NCBI GenBank assembly: GCA_019636475.1
Contig: JAHBXN010000002.1
Location: 1-64,000, forward strand
Reading direction: 5' to 3'
Length of the DNA: 64,000 nucleotides
Source: Phycisphaerae bacterium
Lineage (GTDB): Bacteria; Planctomycetota; Phycisphaerae; UBA1845; UTPLA1
Below, in pieces: positions 16,900 to 25,347 of the stretch (position 1 is the first letter of the stretch; each line of letters begins with the position of its first letter). The translations under genes were made by a program, and so were the position numbers. The notes under the pieces are model-generated. The model was not told where the DNA came from. It did no database searches and saw nothing but the letters and a program-made list of their open reading frames with translations.

Positions 16900-17454
16900 A
16901 TGGACCTCATCTCTCTCTGGCTCCCGATCCTCATCTCCGCCGCGGCCGTCTGGATCGTCGCCGCCATCGTCTGGATGGCCCTGCCCCATCACAAGAAGGA
17001 TTTCATCGCCCTGCCCGACGAAGACGCCTTCATGGATGACCTCCGCAAGCGCGGCATCCCGCCCGGCAACTACGTCTTCCCCGATTTCCGCGGTCGCGAC
17101 GCGATGAAGTCACCGAACGTGTGCAAGGCACTCGAGGAGGGCCCGGTCGGCCACCTCAGCATCTGGCGGCCGCCGCTCGGCATGGGGGGCAAGATGTTCG
17201 GAACGTTTGTCGTCTATCTCGTCGTGAGCACGCTCATCGCCTACCTCGCCTCTGTCACACTTCCCAAGCCCGCCGACTTTGCAAGAGTCTTCCATGTTGT
17301 CGGCACCGCCGGCATCCTCGCGTACTCGTTCTCTCACATTCCCAACGCCATCTGGTTCGGCGCCTACAGGCGAACGATCGTCGCGAGCATCATCGATGGC
17401 ATCGTCTTCGGTTGCATCACCGGGGCCATCTTCGCCTGGCGCTGGCCGCATTAA
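16900..17454 (+). CDS. Small integral membrane protein of unknown function
   Basis: 184 residues from the ATG at 16900, with AAAGGAGGAACCCC just upstream. Transmembrane segments are evident near residues 5-28 (WLPILISAAAVWIVAAIVWM), 100-125, 130-150 and 160-180. The loop after the first helix is charged and soluble. The pattern of an N-terminal helix followed by a three-helix bundle resembles uncharacterised inner membrane proteins; no enzymatic motif is visible. It lies alone between the restriction-modification pair and the alkylation repair gene. Confidence 0.7.
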   Translation: MDLISLWLPILISAAAVWIVAAIVWMALPHHKKDFIALPDEDAFMDDLRKRGIPPGNYVFPDFRGRDAMKSPNVCKALEEGPVGHLSIWRPPLGMGGKMFGTFVVYLVVSTLIAYLASVTLPKPADFARVFHVVGTAGILAYSFSHIPNAIWFGAYRRTIVASIIDGIVFGCITGAIFAWRWPH

Positions 17455-17552
17455 GCGGCGCGCCGCAAACGGCAAAGACCGGTGCCACCTGTCTGTGAGG
17501 TGTGTTCAGCATCGCCGTGAAGGATGACGTTTAATTCAGCTGACCTCTCGCT

Positions 17553-18338
17553 CTAACACCGCGTCCGCATCGACTCCATCGAACGTCCATGGGCGGCAGG
17601 ATTTTCGAAACCCCTGGATTTCGCACGCGCCCAGGTCTTCTCGATGTATTCCACGGCGTCGGCCGTCTTGCAGTCGGTGTCCCCATGATCGATGTCGACC
17701 TTACCGATTCGTTTTGCGGCGGCCAAAGCCGACTTGCGAAGGGAAGCGTTACGGCCACCTATGGAAATGAGCGCCTGATTCATGTGATAGCGATGCGCGT
17801 TCGGCGCGAAATGAATGTCCTTCTCAATCTCGGCGAGCCGCTGTACGAACCACGAGTCCGCGATTGACTCATCAAGCATCGCCAGCGCAGCGACCAGGCA
17901 CCACGCGGTAGATCGCGTGACCTCGTCCGAGGCAGCAAGCCATTTTTCCACTTTGGCGCGGCCGTGCGGACTCTCCGCAGTGAGGTGTCCGACATAAGCC
18001 CCGCACATGGGGGCGGTTGGCGATGCGGCCCAGCGGTCGAGTTCCCGCGAAGATATGGTCGCGGGGTCGGCAATCTTCACTGCGAGGTTGCGCGCGTCGA
18101 AGTTTCCCGTGCTCCAAAGCGCCTCCGCCAACTTCTGATCAACGCCTATCCGCTTATAGAGCGTCTTCAGGGTCGCAAAGCTGACACCGAACATCGGCTC
18201 TAGTGCGCCGTGTCGGGCATAAGTTTTCCGTGTCTGGGCGGAGCCGAACTTTTCCAATGCCTTCATCGTCTCCTGGAGGCTCATGCGCGCGGCTGGAGCT
18301 TTCGCAGTTTTTTTTGTCGTGATCTTCGATTTCGCCAT
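17553..18338 (-). CDS. AlkD-like DNA alkylation repair HEAT-repeat protein
   Basis: About 261 residues from the ATG at 18338, preceded by GGAGGAGACACC. A Lys-rich N-terminal tail is followed by helical repeats typical of the AlkC/AlkD HEAT-like DNA glycosylase superfamily: GVSFATLKTLYKRIG, LAEALWSTGNFDARNLAVKI, DEVTRSTAWCLVAALAM, and a C-terminal block around YIEKTWARAKSRG. Family members remove positively charged N3/N7-alkylated purines without base flipping. Some relatives are only DNA-binding, so catalysis is not certain. It lies between an orphan membrane protein and a decayed transposase remnant. Confidence 0.75.
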   Translation of the reverse strand: MAKSKITTKKTAKAPAARMSLQETMKALEKFGSAQTRKTYARHGALEPMFGVSFATLKTLYKRIGVDQKLAEALWSTGNFDARNLAVKIADPATISSRELDRWAASPTAPMCGAYVGHLTAESPHGRAKVEKWLAASDEVTRSTAWCLVAALAMLDESIADSWFVQRLAEIEKDIHFAPNAHRYHMNQALISIGGRNASLRKSALAAAKRIGKVDIDHGDTDCKTADAVEYIEKTWARAKSRGFENPAAHGRSMESMRTRC

Positions 18339-18673
18339 GGTGTCTCCTCCGGGTACGCGGTCTCCGCATCCCGAACGCGCCGTGTCCTTCATATATCCAC
18401 CACTGCAGAACGGGACGTGCTCGATCCACCGCTTCGATGTCCTTCACTCTCGTGACGACCCGCGGTCGACCGATTCCGACAGTCAAGACTACAGTCTGAT
18501 TGCGGCGAAGTCGACGCGCTCTCAGCTGAATGAGAATGGTGGGTCGAGTACGATCGAATGCCATGTAGACATAAGTCATTTTTCTGAGCGAGCTTACAAA
18601 GACTGGCGCATAGCGGGACCTCCGGATTTAAGGGTGTTATTCAGATGGCACCGATTGCAACAGGAGGTCTGCG

Positions 18674-18957
18674 ATGGGCAGTATGTTGGGCGGAGCCCGG
18701 AAGCTCAAGCGGTTGATTGCAGCTACGTTCGGTTTGTGTGGATTGGAAGCGCGGTGGATCGAGGAGGCGGTGGCGGTGTCCTGCCATCGCCGGCGACGGT
18801 GCTACTGAGTGCCGGTGATGACCATCATGACGTTTCTCCGACAGATCCTGCTGGGCAATCGCTCCTGCCGTTCGGCGTTCGCGCGGCAGCCGTCGGCCAG
18901 AACGGTCAGCACCCGATTTCCGCCGCCCGATTCTGCCATTCGGGCGATTTCTTTCAA
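18674..18957 (+). pseudogene. Truncated transposase-like N-terminal fragment (IS4-type resemblance)
   Basis: A frame opens at the ATG at 18674 behind a good ribosome binding site (AGGAGGTCTGCG) and reads 44 codons to an in-frame TGA (18806-18808). It then continues in the same frame with TIMTFLRQILLGNRSCRSAF. That segment resembles the N terminus of some IS4-family transposases (TFLxQVL...SCRxAVAR). No catalytic DDE core follows, because the reading runs into the end of the TolC-like gene on the other strand. I take it as a decayed insertion sequence remnant; the family is uncertain. The flanking stretch 18339-18673 holds nothing else I recognise. Confidence 0.42.
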
Positions 18958-20798
18958 TCAAAGAGCGTGTCGCCAAAATCCACCTTGGCATAGCCCATGA
19001 GCGTCCCGGTTGCGAAAGCAAGATCAACGAGCGTGATCTGATAGGCGACGATCGCGCTGACTTCGCGAGACTGCGCATCGCCTAACTGGGCCAGCGCTTC
19101 GAATACCTCGCGCATCGTCCGAAAGCCTTCGTCAAACTGATTCAACTCTGCCTCATAGTTGATGCCCGACACGATCGCACTTTGCCTGGCGGCCAGAATA
19201 CGCTGCCAACTCTGATTGACCATATCCAGCGCATCATACACTTCCTGTCGAATGGCCAGATCACGGGCGGCACGCGTCGCAAGCCGCTGCGTGCGTGTCA
19301 GGACCGCGCGTCGCAATTGAGCTTCGCGCAGCTGGTTCGTGACGGGAATCTCGCCCTTGATTCCAATTCCGAACTGGGTGTTGTCGAAGTCCCACGCGCC
19401 CTGCCAGGCGGTCCCGAACGAACCGGCCCGATCGATGATGCCATACTCAAAATCCAGCGAAATCATGGGCAGCGTCTGGTTCTTCGCGAAGTCGATCCGA
19501 ATACTGTCTGCTGCAAGCGCCAATTCCAGCTCCAGCATTTCCATTCGATTGTTCAGAGCGCTGGCGATCAGCGACCCTGGCTCCAGTTGATATTGCAGGA
19601 GCCGCGGCGGGGTGTCTGTCAGCAGGCGAGTCGGCGAGTCCAATCCGATCCCGTCCATGTTGAGAATGCGCTTGAGTTCGCGCTCCTTCATGCGCTCGTT
19701 TGTCTCCGCAACGATAAGCGATTCCAGTTGCATCGCGACACCGACTTCCGCGCGAGTGACCTCGATCGATGCAACCAGTCCCTGCTCCGAGCGCTTCCTG
19801 ACAATCTCGAGGTTCTTGTTCGCAAGCTCATTCAACCGCTGCCGGATTTCCAACTGGCAGCGTGCACCATATAGCATCCAATACGCCTTCTCCGCCGCCG
19901 CCAACAGACGAATGGCATACAGCTTTGTATTGGCGCGGGTCGCCCTGGTGTTCAATCGCGCGATCCGAATCGATGCCAGATTCGCATCGGTGCCGGCATT
20001 TCTCAGCAGCGGCTGGCTCAAGGAGAATCCGGTCGACGACGTGCCTTGTTCAGATGCAAACGGCGAAAGCTTGTTCACCTTGTCGAAGGATTGACCGATG
20101 CGAAACTGAGCCCCGGTCGGCAGCGGAACCAGCAGTCCGGCACTCAGGCCGATCTCCTCCTTCTGCTGCTCGATATCGTTGAGGGTCACGAACGTCCCAT
20201 CGAGACTGGACTTTCCTTTTGAGGATTTCCCGCCATCCAGCAGGCCCGACTCGAAGGATTTGATTGCCTTGCTGAGCGCCGAGCTCTTCTCGTCCAGGCT
20301 GAAGATATCGCCATCCCTTTGCGGCAGATTCTTCTTCTTGTAGGACGCGCCAACCTGGAAGGTCGCATCAAACCTGGCCTCCTCTTCGCTGATCCGCGTT
20401 CTGGCGATCTCCGGCTCCAGCGTGTAGATGCGCAGATCAAGATTGTTCTCAAGCACAAATTGACGAGCCTGGTCAATCGACAGATCGATCGATGCCGGCG
20501 CGCTGGTCGGCGCTGCGGTCGTCATGCCAGCCTTGATCGCCGCGAGACCCTCTTCGACAGTCTTCGCACGACCGTTTGACTGGCTTTCGAGATTCGTCGT
20601 TGAGATGCGATGGATTCGTTCATCGACTCGCTTCGCAAAATCAGGGTCAAGATCACCCCGCCACATCGAACAGCCGCCGGCTGCAAGCAGAACAGCGCCG
20701 AGTATGCAATGCGGCAAGGGTGCAATGGGCACGGCATTGGATCCATGCGCAACACGCCCCGGCCGGTTGCCGCAATTTGCAATACGCCCGAAGCTCAT
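18954..20798 (-). CDS. TolC-family outer membrane efflux lipoprotein
   Basis: About 614 residues. The start is set at the ATG at 20798, which overlaps the stop of the HlyD-like gene (ATGA), showing translational coupling. A lipoprotein signal ends at LLAAGGC. The body has the two long helical repeats typical of TolC/OEP proteins, with QLEIRQRLNELANKNLEIVR and EVTRAEVGVAMQLESLIVAE in the first half and ELELALAADSIRIDFAKNQT and REAQLRRAVLTRTQRLATRA in the second. It should form the outer membrane channel of the adjacent type I secretion or efflux system. An extra N-terminal segment before the first repeat (about residues 60-200) is longer than in plain TolC. Confidence 0.85.
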   Translation of the reverse strand: MSFGRIANCGNRPGRVAHGSNAVPIAPLPHCILGAVLLAAGGCSMWRGDLDPDFAKRVDERIHRISTTNLESQSNGRAKTVEEGLAAIKAGMTTAAPTSAPASIDLSIDQARQFVLENNLDLRIYTLEPEIARTRISEEEARFDATFQVGASYKKKNLPQRDGDIFSLDEKSSALSKAIKSFESGLLDGGKSSKGKSSLDGTFVTLNDIEQQKEEIGLSAGLLVPLPTGAQFRIGQSFDKVNKLSPFASEQGTSSTGFSLSQPLLRNAGTDANLASIRIARLNTRATRANTKLYAIRLLAAAEKAYWMLYGARCQLEIRQRLNELANKNLEIVRKRSEQGLVASIEVTRAEVGVAMQLESLIVAETNERMKERELKRILNMDGIGLDSPTRLLTDTPPRLLQYQLEPGSLIASALNNRMEMLELELALAADSIRIDFAKNQTLPMISLDFEYGIIDRAGSFGTAWQGAWDFDNTQFGIGIKGEIPVTNQLREAQLRRAVLTRTQRLATRAARDLAIRQEVYDALDMVNQSWQRILAARQSAIVSGINYEAELNQFDEGFRTMREVFEALAQLGDAQSREVSAIVAYQITLVDLAFATGTLMGYAKVDFGDTLFD

Positions 20799-22135
20799 TT
20801 GCCCGACCCGCCCTTGGCGGAACCAGGAGCGGGCTGCGCCGGTGTCAGCACCGGAGGAAAGCCGTTCCACTGCCGCCAGATTTCATAGCCCAGAGTCACC
20901 CGATTGAGGAGAACCCAGCCTTTGGCTCGCACGCCCTGACGCAGGTACCGCACATCCGGCCACTCAGGCTCTGACGGATCGGGCGTCACGAGCACTCTGA
21001 ACATGCCCTGACCGTTATCCGTCGAATCAATGAGCGCCACACGTCCGCCGAATGTGCCCACCGCGACCGACGGCCAACCCACAAACTGCACGGCCGGCCA
21101 TCCTTCGAACTGGAGTCGCACCGGCGCACCTTCGCTCACCAGCGGTGCGTCGTTCCCGTCAATCCAAAGCTCCACCGACCGATCCACCGAACTGGGAACC
21201 AGCATCAGCAGTGAATCACCCGCTTTTACGAATTCACCGGTCTGGCCGCCCACCACGCGAAACACGATGCCGTCTCTCGGAGCGGTCACATACTGCGACT
21301 GCTGGCGGGATAAATCCACTTCCAACTTCGCCAGACTGGCGAGTGCCTCCTGAACCTGCCCCCGAGCCTCGTTGTAAGTCGCGCGGGCGGAGTCGATCTT
21401 CGAATTCGATTCCGCACGAACCCGGTTGAGTTCGGCTTCAACAGCCTGCTCTTCATTGATCGACGCCTTCAGCGACGCCGCCGCGCTGTCCACCGAAGTA
21501 CGCGCCATCTCGAAATCGCGCTCGGCAACTTCGAACTCTCTTTGAGAAACCAGTCCGTCGGCCAGCAGGTTCCGATTGCGGATCAACTGCGCATCGGCCG
21601 CCTTCAACGAGGCTTTCGCCGCATCGAGCGACGCAGTGGCCGACTTCACTTTTTCTCGAGCCATGTCGAGCCGGAACGAAGCAGCTGCCACCGCCAGATC
21701 CCGCGTCGTTTCGAGATTGGCGACCTGCTGTTCATACGCAATCGATTTGTCCATGCTTGCTTCATATTTACCTTGCAGCGCGCTGCGCTGCTGATTCAGT
21801 CGATCGATCAGGTTCGGATCGATATCCGATATTTCAACAAGCGGATCTCCGGCGGATACGGATGATCCCTCCTGCACCCACCATTTCACCACACGGCCCG
21901 CAATCGGAGCGTCGATCGGCTGTGGACGCTCCAGCGGTGCAAAGGCGATCACGCGCCCCACACCCTTGAAATTCTGCTGCCACGGCACGAAGAGCAGCGC
22001 CACGGGCAGCGCAAGAAACACAACAACGCCGACGCGCGCGGCGACTCCAACCCAATGCGGCCTGCCAACGATTTCCAGAGCGGAAAAGGAGGCTGAGCCG
22101 GTCTGAAGCGGAATGTGGCTGTCTGTCTGATGCAT
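20795..22135 (-). CDS. HlyD-family membrane fusion (periplasmic adaptor) protein
   Basis: About 446 residues from the ATG at 22135, 22 bases after the ABC gene stop; the open frame extends 71 codons further upstream into that gene and is not needed. One transmembrane helix (VVVFLALPVALLFV) precedes a biotinyl-lipoyl-like half (PIAGRVVKWWVQEGSSVSAG). A long coiled-coil hairpin follows (about residues 120-265), then the second lipoyl half (VTAPRDGIVFRVVGGQTGEF) and a beta-barrel region. It bridges the inner membrane ABC protein and the TolC-like channel. The three-gene order ABC, HlyD, TolC is typical of type I secretion. Confidence 0.88.
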   Translation of the reverse strand: MHQTDSHIPLQTGSASFSALEIVGRPHWVGVAARVGVVVFLALPVALLFVPWQQNFKGVGRVIAFAPLERPQPIDAPIAGRVVKWWVQEGSSVSAGDPLVEISDIDPNLIDRLNQQRSALQGKYEASMDKSIAYEQQVANLETTRDLAVAAASFRLDMAREKVKSATASLDAAKASLKAADAQLIRNRNLLADGLVSQREFEVAERDFEMARTSVDSAAASLKASINEEQAVEAELNRVRAESNSKIDSARATYNEARGQVQEALASLAKLEVDLSRQQSQYVTAPRDGIVFRVVGGQTGEFVKAGDSLLMLVPSSVDRSVELWIDGNDAPLVSEGAPVRLQFEGWPAVQFVGWPSVAVGTFGGRVALIDSTDNGQGMFRVLVTPDPSEPEWPDVRYLRQGVRAKGWVLLNRVTLGYEIWRQWNGFPPVLTPAQPAPGSAKGGSGK

Positions 22136-22157
22136 GGTTTCTGCTGTCTCGCTCCGA

Positions 22158-23885
22158 TCAGCCGGGACTGCCGGCAAGTTGACCTTGGACAGAAGGCGGA
22201 TTTGCCTTGTCGAGAAAAACGACACGTTCCACGCCAAGACTGGTGAAATCATGGCGTCCCAGAATGATGACCGCCCATTTTCGTTCAGGCCGAACCACTG
22301 CCGCCAGAACGCTATCCCGCGCATCCGGATCGAGATCATCCAATACATCGTCGAGGATCAGCACCTTGGGCCGTCCGACCATCGCACGCGCAACCATCAG
22401 CCGCTTCGTCTGCCCGGACGAAAGCGGCTTGCCGGTGGATGTCAGCAGCGTCAGCAGGCCGTCGGGCAGTGCCCGAATTTCATCAAGCAGTCCGACTTCG
22501 TTCAGAGCATCGCGGATGTCCTCCGCCGTCACACCCTCTCTGCCCATGCGTACATTGTCTTCAACGGTTCCCTCGATGGTCTCAACATCCCGCACGAGCG
22601 CCACATGCTCGCGCAGGATCTTCAGACTGAGTTCGCGCACGTCAAAGCCGTTGAGCTCGATTCGACCCTTCGTCGGACGGCGAAGGCCGAACAGCAGATC
22701 CGCCAGGACGCTCTTACCGGATCCATGACGGCCGACAACGCAGATTCTATCGCTTGGCCCCACGTCAAGATTGAAATTAGTGAAGACCGGCTTCTGCTCC
22801 TCGAAGGCAAAGGACGCGCCGATGATCCTCAACCCCGGTGCGTCCGTACGGCTCTGTTCTGCCATCCCATCGGCACGCTCCAGCGGAAGGTCCATCAGGT
22901 GTCCGAGCTTGTCGACCGCCGCCAGCAGGTCATACACGTTTTCAAGCTGCTTGCCGAGCTTGGAAAAAGTCGCCAGGATGCTGGTCACGATCAGTTCAGC
23001 CGCGACCAGTTGGCCGAGGGTGAGTTGGCCCTCGAGTACGAGACCGCCGCCAATGGAAAGCAACGCCGTGGCCGCAATCACCTGCAACGTCGTGAAGCCG
23101 ATAGTCTGCCGCAATACGACTGAAAAATGACTGCTGCGGGTCTGAACATAGTGCACCGCCAATGCGTCGGCCCGCCTCCTCGCAAAATCCGCGGCGCCGG
23201 CGAGTTTGAAAACAAGCGGATAACGCGCCAGCTCCTCGAGCGCTGCGGCGACGGCATACTTCGCCCGAGATTCCTGAATCGATGTACGGATCGCACCGCG
23301 CCCGAGCACAAACACCACGAATCCGATCGAAAGCACAAGAACCACGTCAAATGCGAGCAGAAACGGATGGTAAAAGGCGAGCACCAGCAATCCGACAAAC
23401 GCCTGAAGCAGCACGGTCGCTCCATCAAGAAGGAGCATCGCCGCCACTTTCTGCACCGTGACGACGTCAAAAAAACGATTGACCAGTTCCGGACCGTTTT
23501 GCCGGTCGTAACACTCGGCCGTCACCCTCGGAAGACGGTCCGCCAGATCCGCGACGACTCGAACAAACAGACGCCTTTGAAGGATTTCGATGACGTAGGC
23601 CTGGATCGTGCGAATCGCGCCGGCCAGCGCCAGAAACCCGAAAAGAAGAATGCCGAGCACCACGAGCGGCTGAAGTAGTCCGCCAAATGAAACGAAATTG
23701 ACGAGCGCCTGAACCGTCACCGGCGTCGCCAGCATGAGGATGCCGACGGCTATCGAAAACACGATGACGAGAACGATGTCGCCGCGATCTGATGCGAAAA
23801 GCACAAGCAGCCTTCGAATCGGCCCGACGGATGCATGCGCGTGCGAATCGGATGTAGTCGCAGTCGCTGTCACCACTGAACTCAT
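22158..23885 (-). CDS. Type I secretion ABC transporter, permease fused to ATPase
   Basis: 575 residues. Residues about 25-320 are a six-helix exporter domain. The ATPase domain has Walker A GRHGSGKS and a signature LSSGQTKR (LSGGQ variant). Walker B is LILDDVLDD, where the catalytic Glu is replaced by Asp. The H-loop region reads VIILGRHDF, so the switch His is displaced or missing from its usual position. No N-terminal C39 peptidase domain is present. It should energise export with the HlyD and TolC proteins downstream. The altered residues suggest slow or degenerate ATP hydrolysis, or dependence on a partner site. The cargo is unknown. Confidence 0.85.
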   Translation of the reverse strand: MSSVVTATATTSDSHAHASVGPIRRLLVLFASDRGDIVLVIVFSIAVGILMLATPVTVQALVNFVSFGGLLQPLVVLGILLFGFLALAGAIRTIQAYVIEILQRRLFVRVVADLADRLPRVTAECYDRQNGPELVNRFFDVVTVQKVAAMLLLDGATVLLQAFVGLLVLAFYHPFLLAFDVVLVLSIGFVVFVLGRGAIRTSIQESRAKYAVAAALEELARYPLVFKLAGAADFARRRADALAVHYVQTRSSHFSVVLRQTIGFTTLQVIAATALLSIGGGLVLEGQLTLGQLVAAELIVTSILATFSKLGKQLENVYDLLAAVDKLGHLMDLPLERADGMAEQSRTDAPGLRIIGASFAFEEQKPVFTNFNLDVGPSDRICVVGRHGSGKSVLADLLFGLRRPTKGRIELNGFDVRELSLKILREHVALVRDVETIEGTVEDNVRMGREGVTAEDIRDALNEVGLLDEIRALPDGLLTLLTSTGKPLSSGQTKRLMVARAMVGRPKVLILDDVLDDLDPDARDSVLAAVVRPERKWAVIILGRHDFTSLGVERVVFLDKANPPSVQGQLAGSPG

Positions 23886-23925
23886 TTCAAAACACCTCTG
23901 GGATCAATCTTCGAACAGACCGGAA

Positions 23926-24234
23926 TCAGTCGCGGTGTCGGTGCTCCAGTTCCCTGCGCAATCCGCGCTCCAGTCGATCGGCCGCTCGGGCGACCGCCGA
24001 GTCAACCTTGCTGTCGAACACCTCGGCAACGATCTGCCCCGAAGGTTGAAGCCATGCGCGAATCCGACATCGCTTGTCGAGTCCCATTCGGGGACCACTG
24101 GAATCGTCGAGGCGGACCGAGACGCGAGCGATGCGATTTTCGAACCGCGCAATCGCGAATGCGACGCGGCGCTTCACGAATTCGCGCGTAGCTGCGGGCA
24201 CATTCCCGCTCATGCCGGTGATCCGCAGTTGCAT
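23926..24234 (-). CDS. HPF/RaiA-like ribosome hibernation factor, short form
   Basis: 102 residues from the ATG at 24234. The sequence MQLRITGMSGN, then REFVKRRVAFAIARFENRI and a DSAVARAADRLERGLRREL helix, fits the beta-alpha-beta-beta-beta-alpha fold of the sigma-54 modulation/HPF family. These proteins bind the 30S decoding region in stationary phase. It lacks the C-terminal dimerisation domain of long HPF. It is followed on the same strand by the secretion operon and is divergent from the LysR gene. Confidence 0.72.
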   Translation of the reverse strand: MQLRITGMSGNVPAATREFVKRRVAFAIARFENRIARVSVRLDDSSGPRMGLDKRCRIRAWLQPSGQIVAEVFDSKVDSAVARAADRLERGLRRELEHRHRD

Positions 24235-24353
24235 GACGATGACCTCACCAGGCGCCAACCGCTTTCATGGCGTTACTTTAGAATCCGGCATTTGATAGGA
24301 CAAATAGAAACTTTGAAGTTGAAACATTGGATTTTTGGAACTATTGTTCAGAC

Positions 24354-25256
24354 ATGGACTGGCTCAATTATCATCACCTGCTGTATTTCTGGACGGTTGC
24401 CAAAGAAGGCTCGCTCGCGGCCGCGGCCAAACAGCTTCACCTCGCACAACCCACCCTTTCCACCCAGATTCACACGCTTGAACGTTCGCTCGGCGTCGAG
24501 TTGTTCGAGCGGATCGGCCGTCGTCTGCAACTCACCGAGATCGGGCGAATCGTCTTCCAGTATGCCGACGATATCTTCACGATCGGAAAGGAAATGATGG
24601 ACACGGTGCGCGGCCGCCCGATCGGCGCGCCACTTCGATTACAGGTGGGAATTGTCGATGTCGTCCCCAAGCTGATCGCCCATCGGCTTCTAGTGCCGGC
24701 GCTGTCCGTCGATGCGATTCGTCTGATATGCTACGAAGGAAAGCTCGACCATCTGCTGGCGCAGCTCACACTCCACGAACTCGACATCGTAATTTCCGAC
24801 GCGCCGATTCCCACAAGCATCAGCATCAAGGGATTCAATCACCTTCTCGGCGAATGCGGCGTGACGGTCTTTGCAGCCAAAGGCCTGGCGCGAAAGCTGC
24901 GCCGTTCGTTTCCAACGTCCCTCGACGGAGCACCCTGGCTGCTGCCCACGCCCAACAACAGCCTCCGCCGCGCGCTCGATCGCTGGTTCGAAACCAGTCG
25001 AATCCGCCCGATCATCGCCGGCGAGTTCGAAGACAGCGCACTAACCAAGGTCTTCGGCCAGCAGGGACTCGGTTGCTTCGCGGGCCCCACCGCCATCGAA
25101 CGCGAAATCTGCAAGCAGTATGAAGTCGGTGTGATCGGCCGCATCGAGGCCATTCGCGAACAGTTTTTTGCCATCACGATGAAGCGAAAAATCGATCACC
25201 CGGCTGTCATCGCACTGGCGAAATCCGCACGGCAGGTTCTGCTCGAGTTCAACTAG
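24354..25256 (+). CDS. LysR-type transcriptional regulator (NhaR-like)
   Basis: 300 residues from the ATG at 24354; a start 27 bases upstream is also open. The N-terminal winged helix-turn-helix (MDWLNYHHLLYFWTVAKEGS, then AAAAKQLHLAQPTLSTQIHTLER) is characteristic, and the opening NYHHLLYFW is typical of NhaR. Residues from about 90 form the periplasmic-binding-like effector domain. NhaR in enterobacteria senses Na+ to activate an antiporter, but no antiporter is nearby. It is convergent with the tryptophanase-family gene, so direct control of that gene is not implied by layout. Confidence 0.85.
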   Translation: MDWLNYHHLLYFWTVAKEGSLAAAAKQLHLAQPTLSTQIHTLERSLGVELFERIGRRLQLTEIGRIVFQYADDIFTIGKEMMDTVRGRPIGAPLRLQVGIVDVVPKLIAHRLLVPALSVDAIRLICYEGKLDHLLAQLTLHELDIVISDAPIPTSISIKGFNHLLGECGVTVFAAKGLARKLRRSFPTSLDGAPWLLPTPNNSLRRALDRWFETSRIRPIIAGEFEDSALTKVFGQQGLGCFAGPTAIEREICKQYEVGVIGRIEAIREQFFAITMKRKIDHPAVIALAKSARQVLLEFN

Positions 25257-25347
25257 GCGATTTCGGTGTGATGCATGACGAGCCGACGGATCCGTGCGCC
25301 GCACGCAGTTCATCTCCACGATCCCGCGGAGCCGCGTGCCCGGCGAA

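Noticed and set aside
18283-18993. Plus-strand 236-codon open frame
   Set aside because: Its first part is antisense to the AlkD-like gene and the reading is in a different frame from the transposase-like segment; composition is not protein-like.
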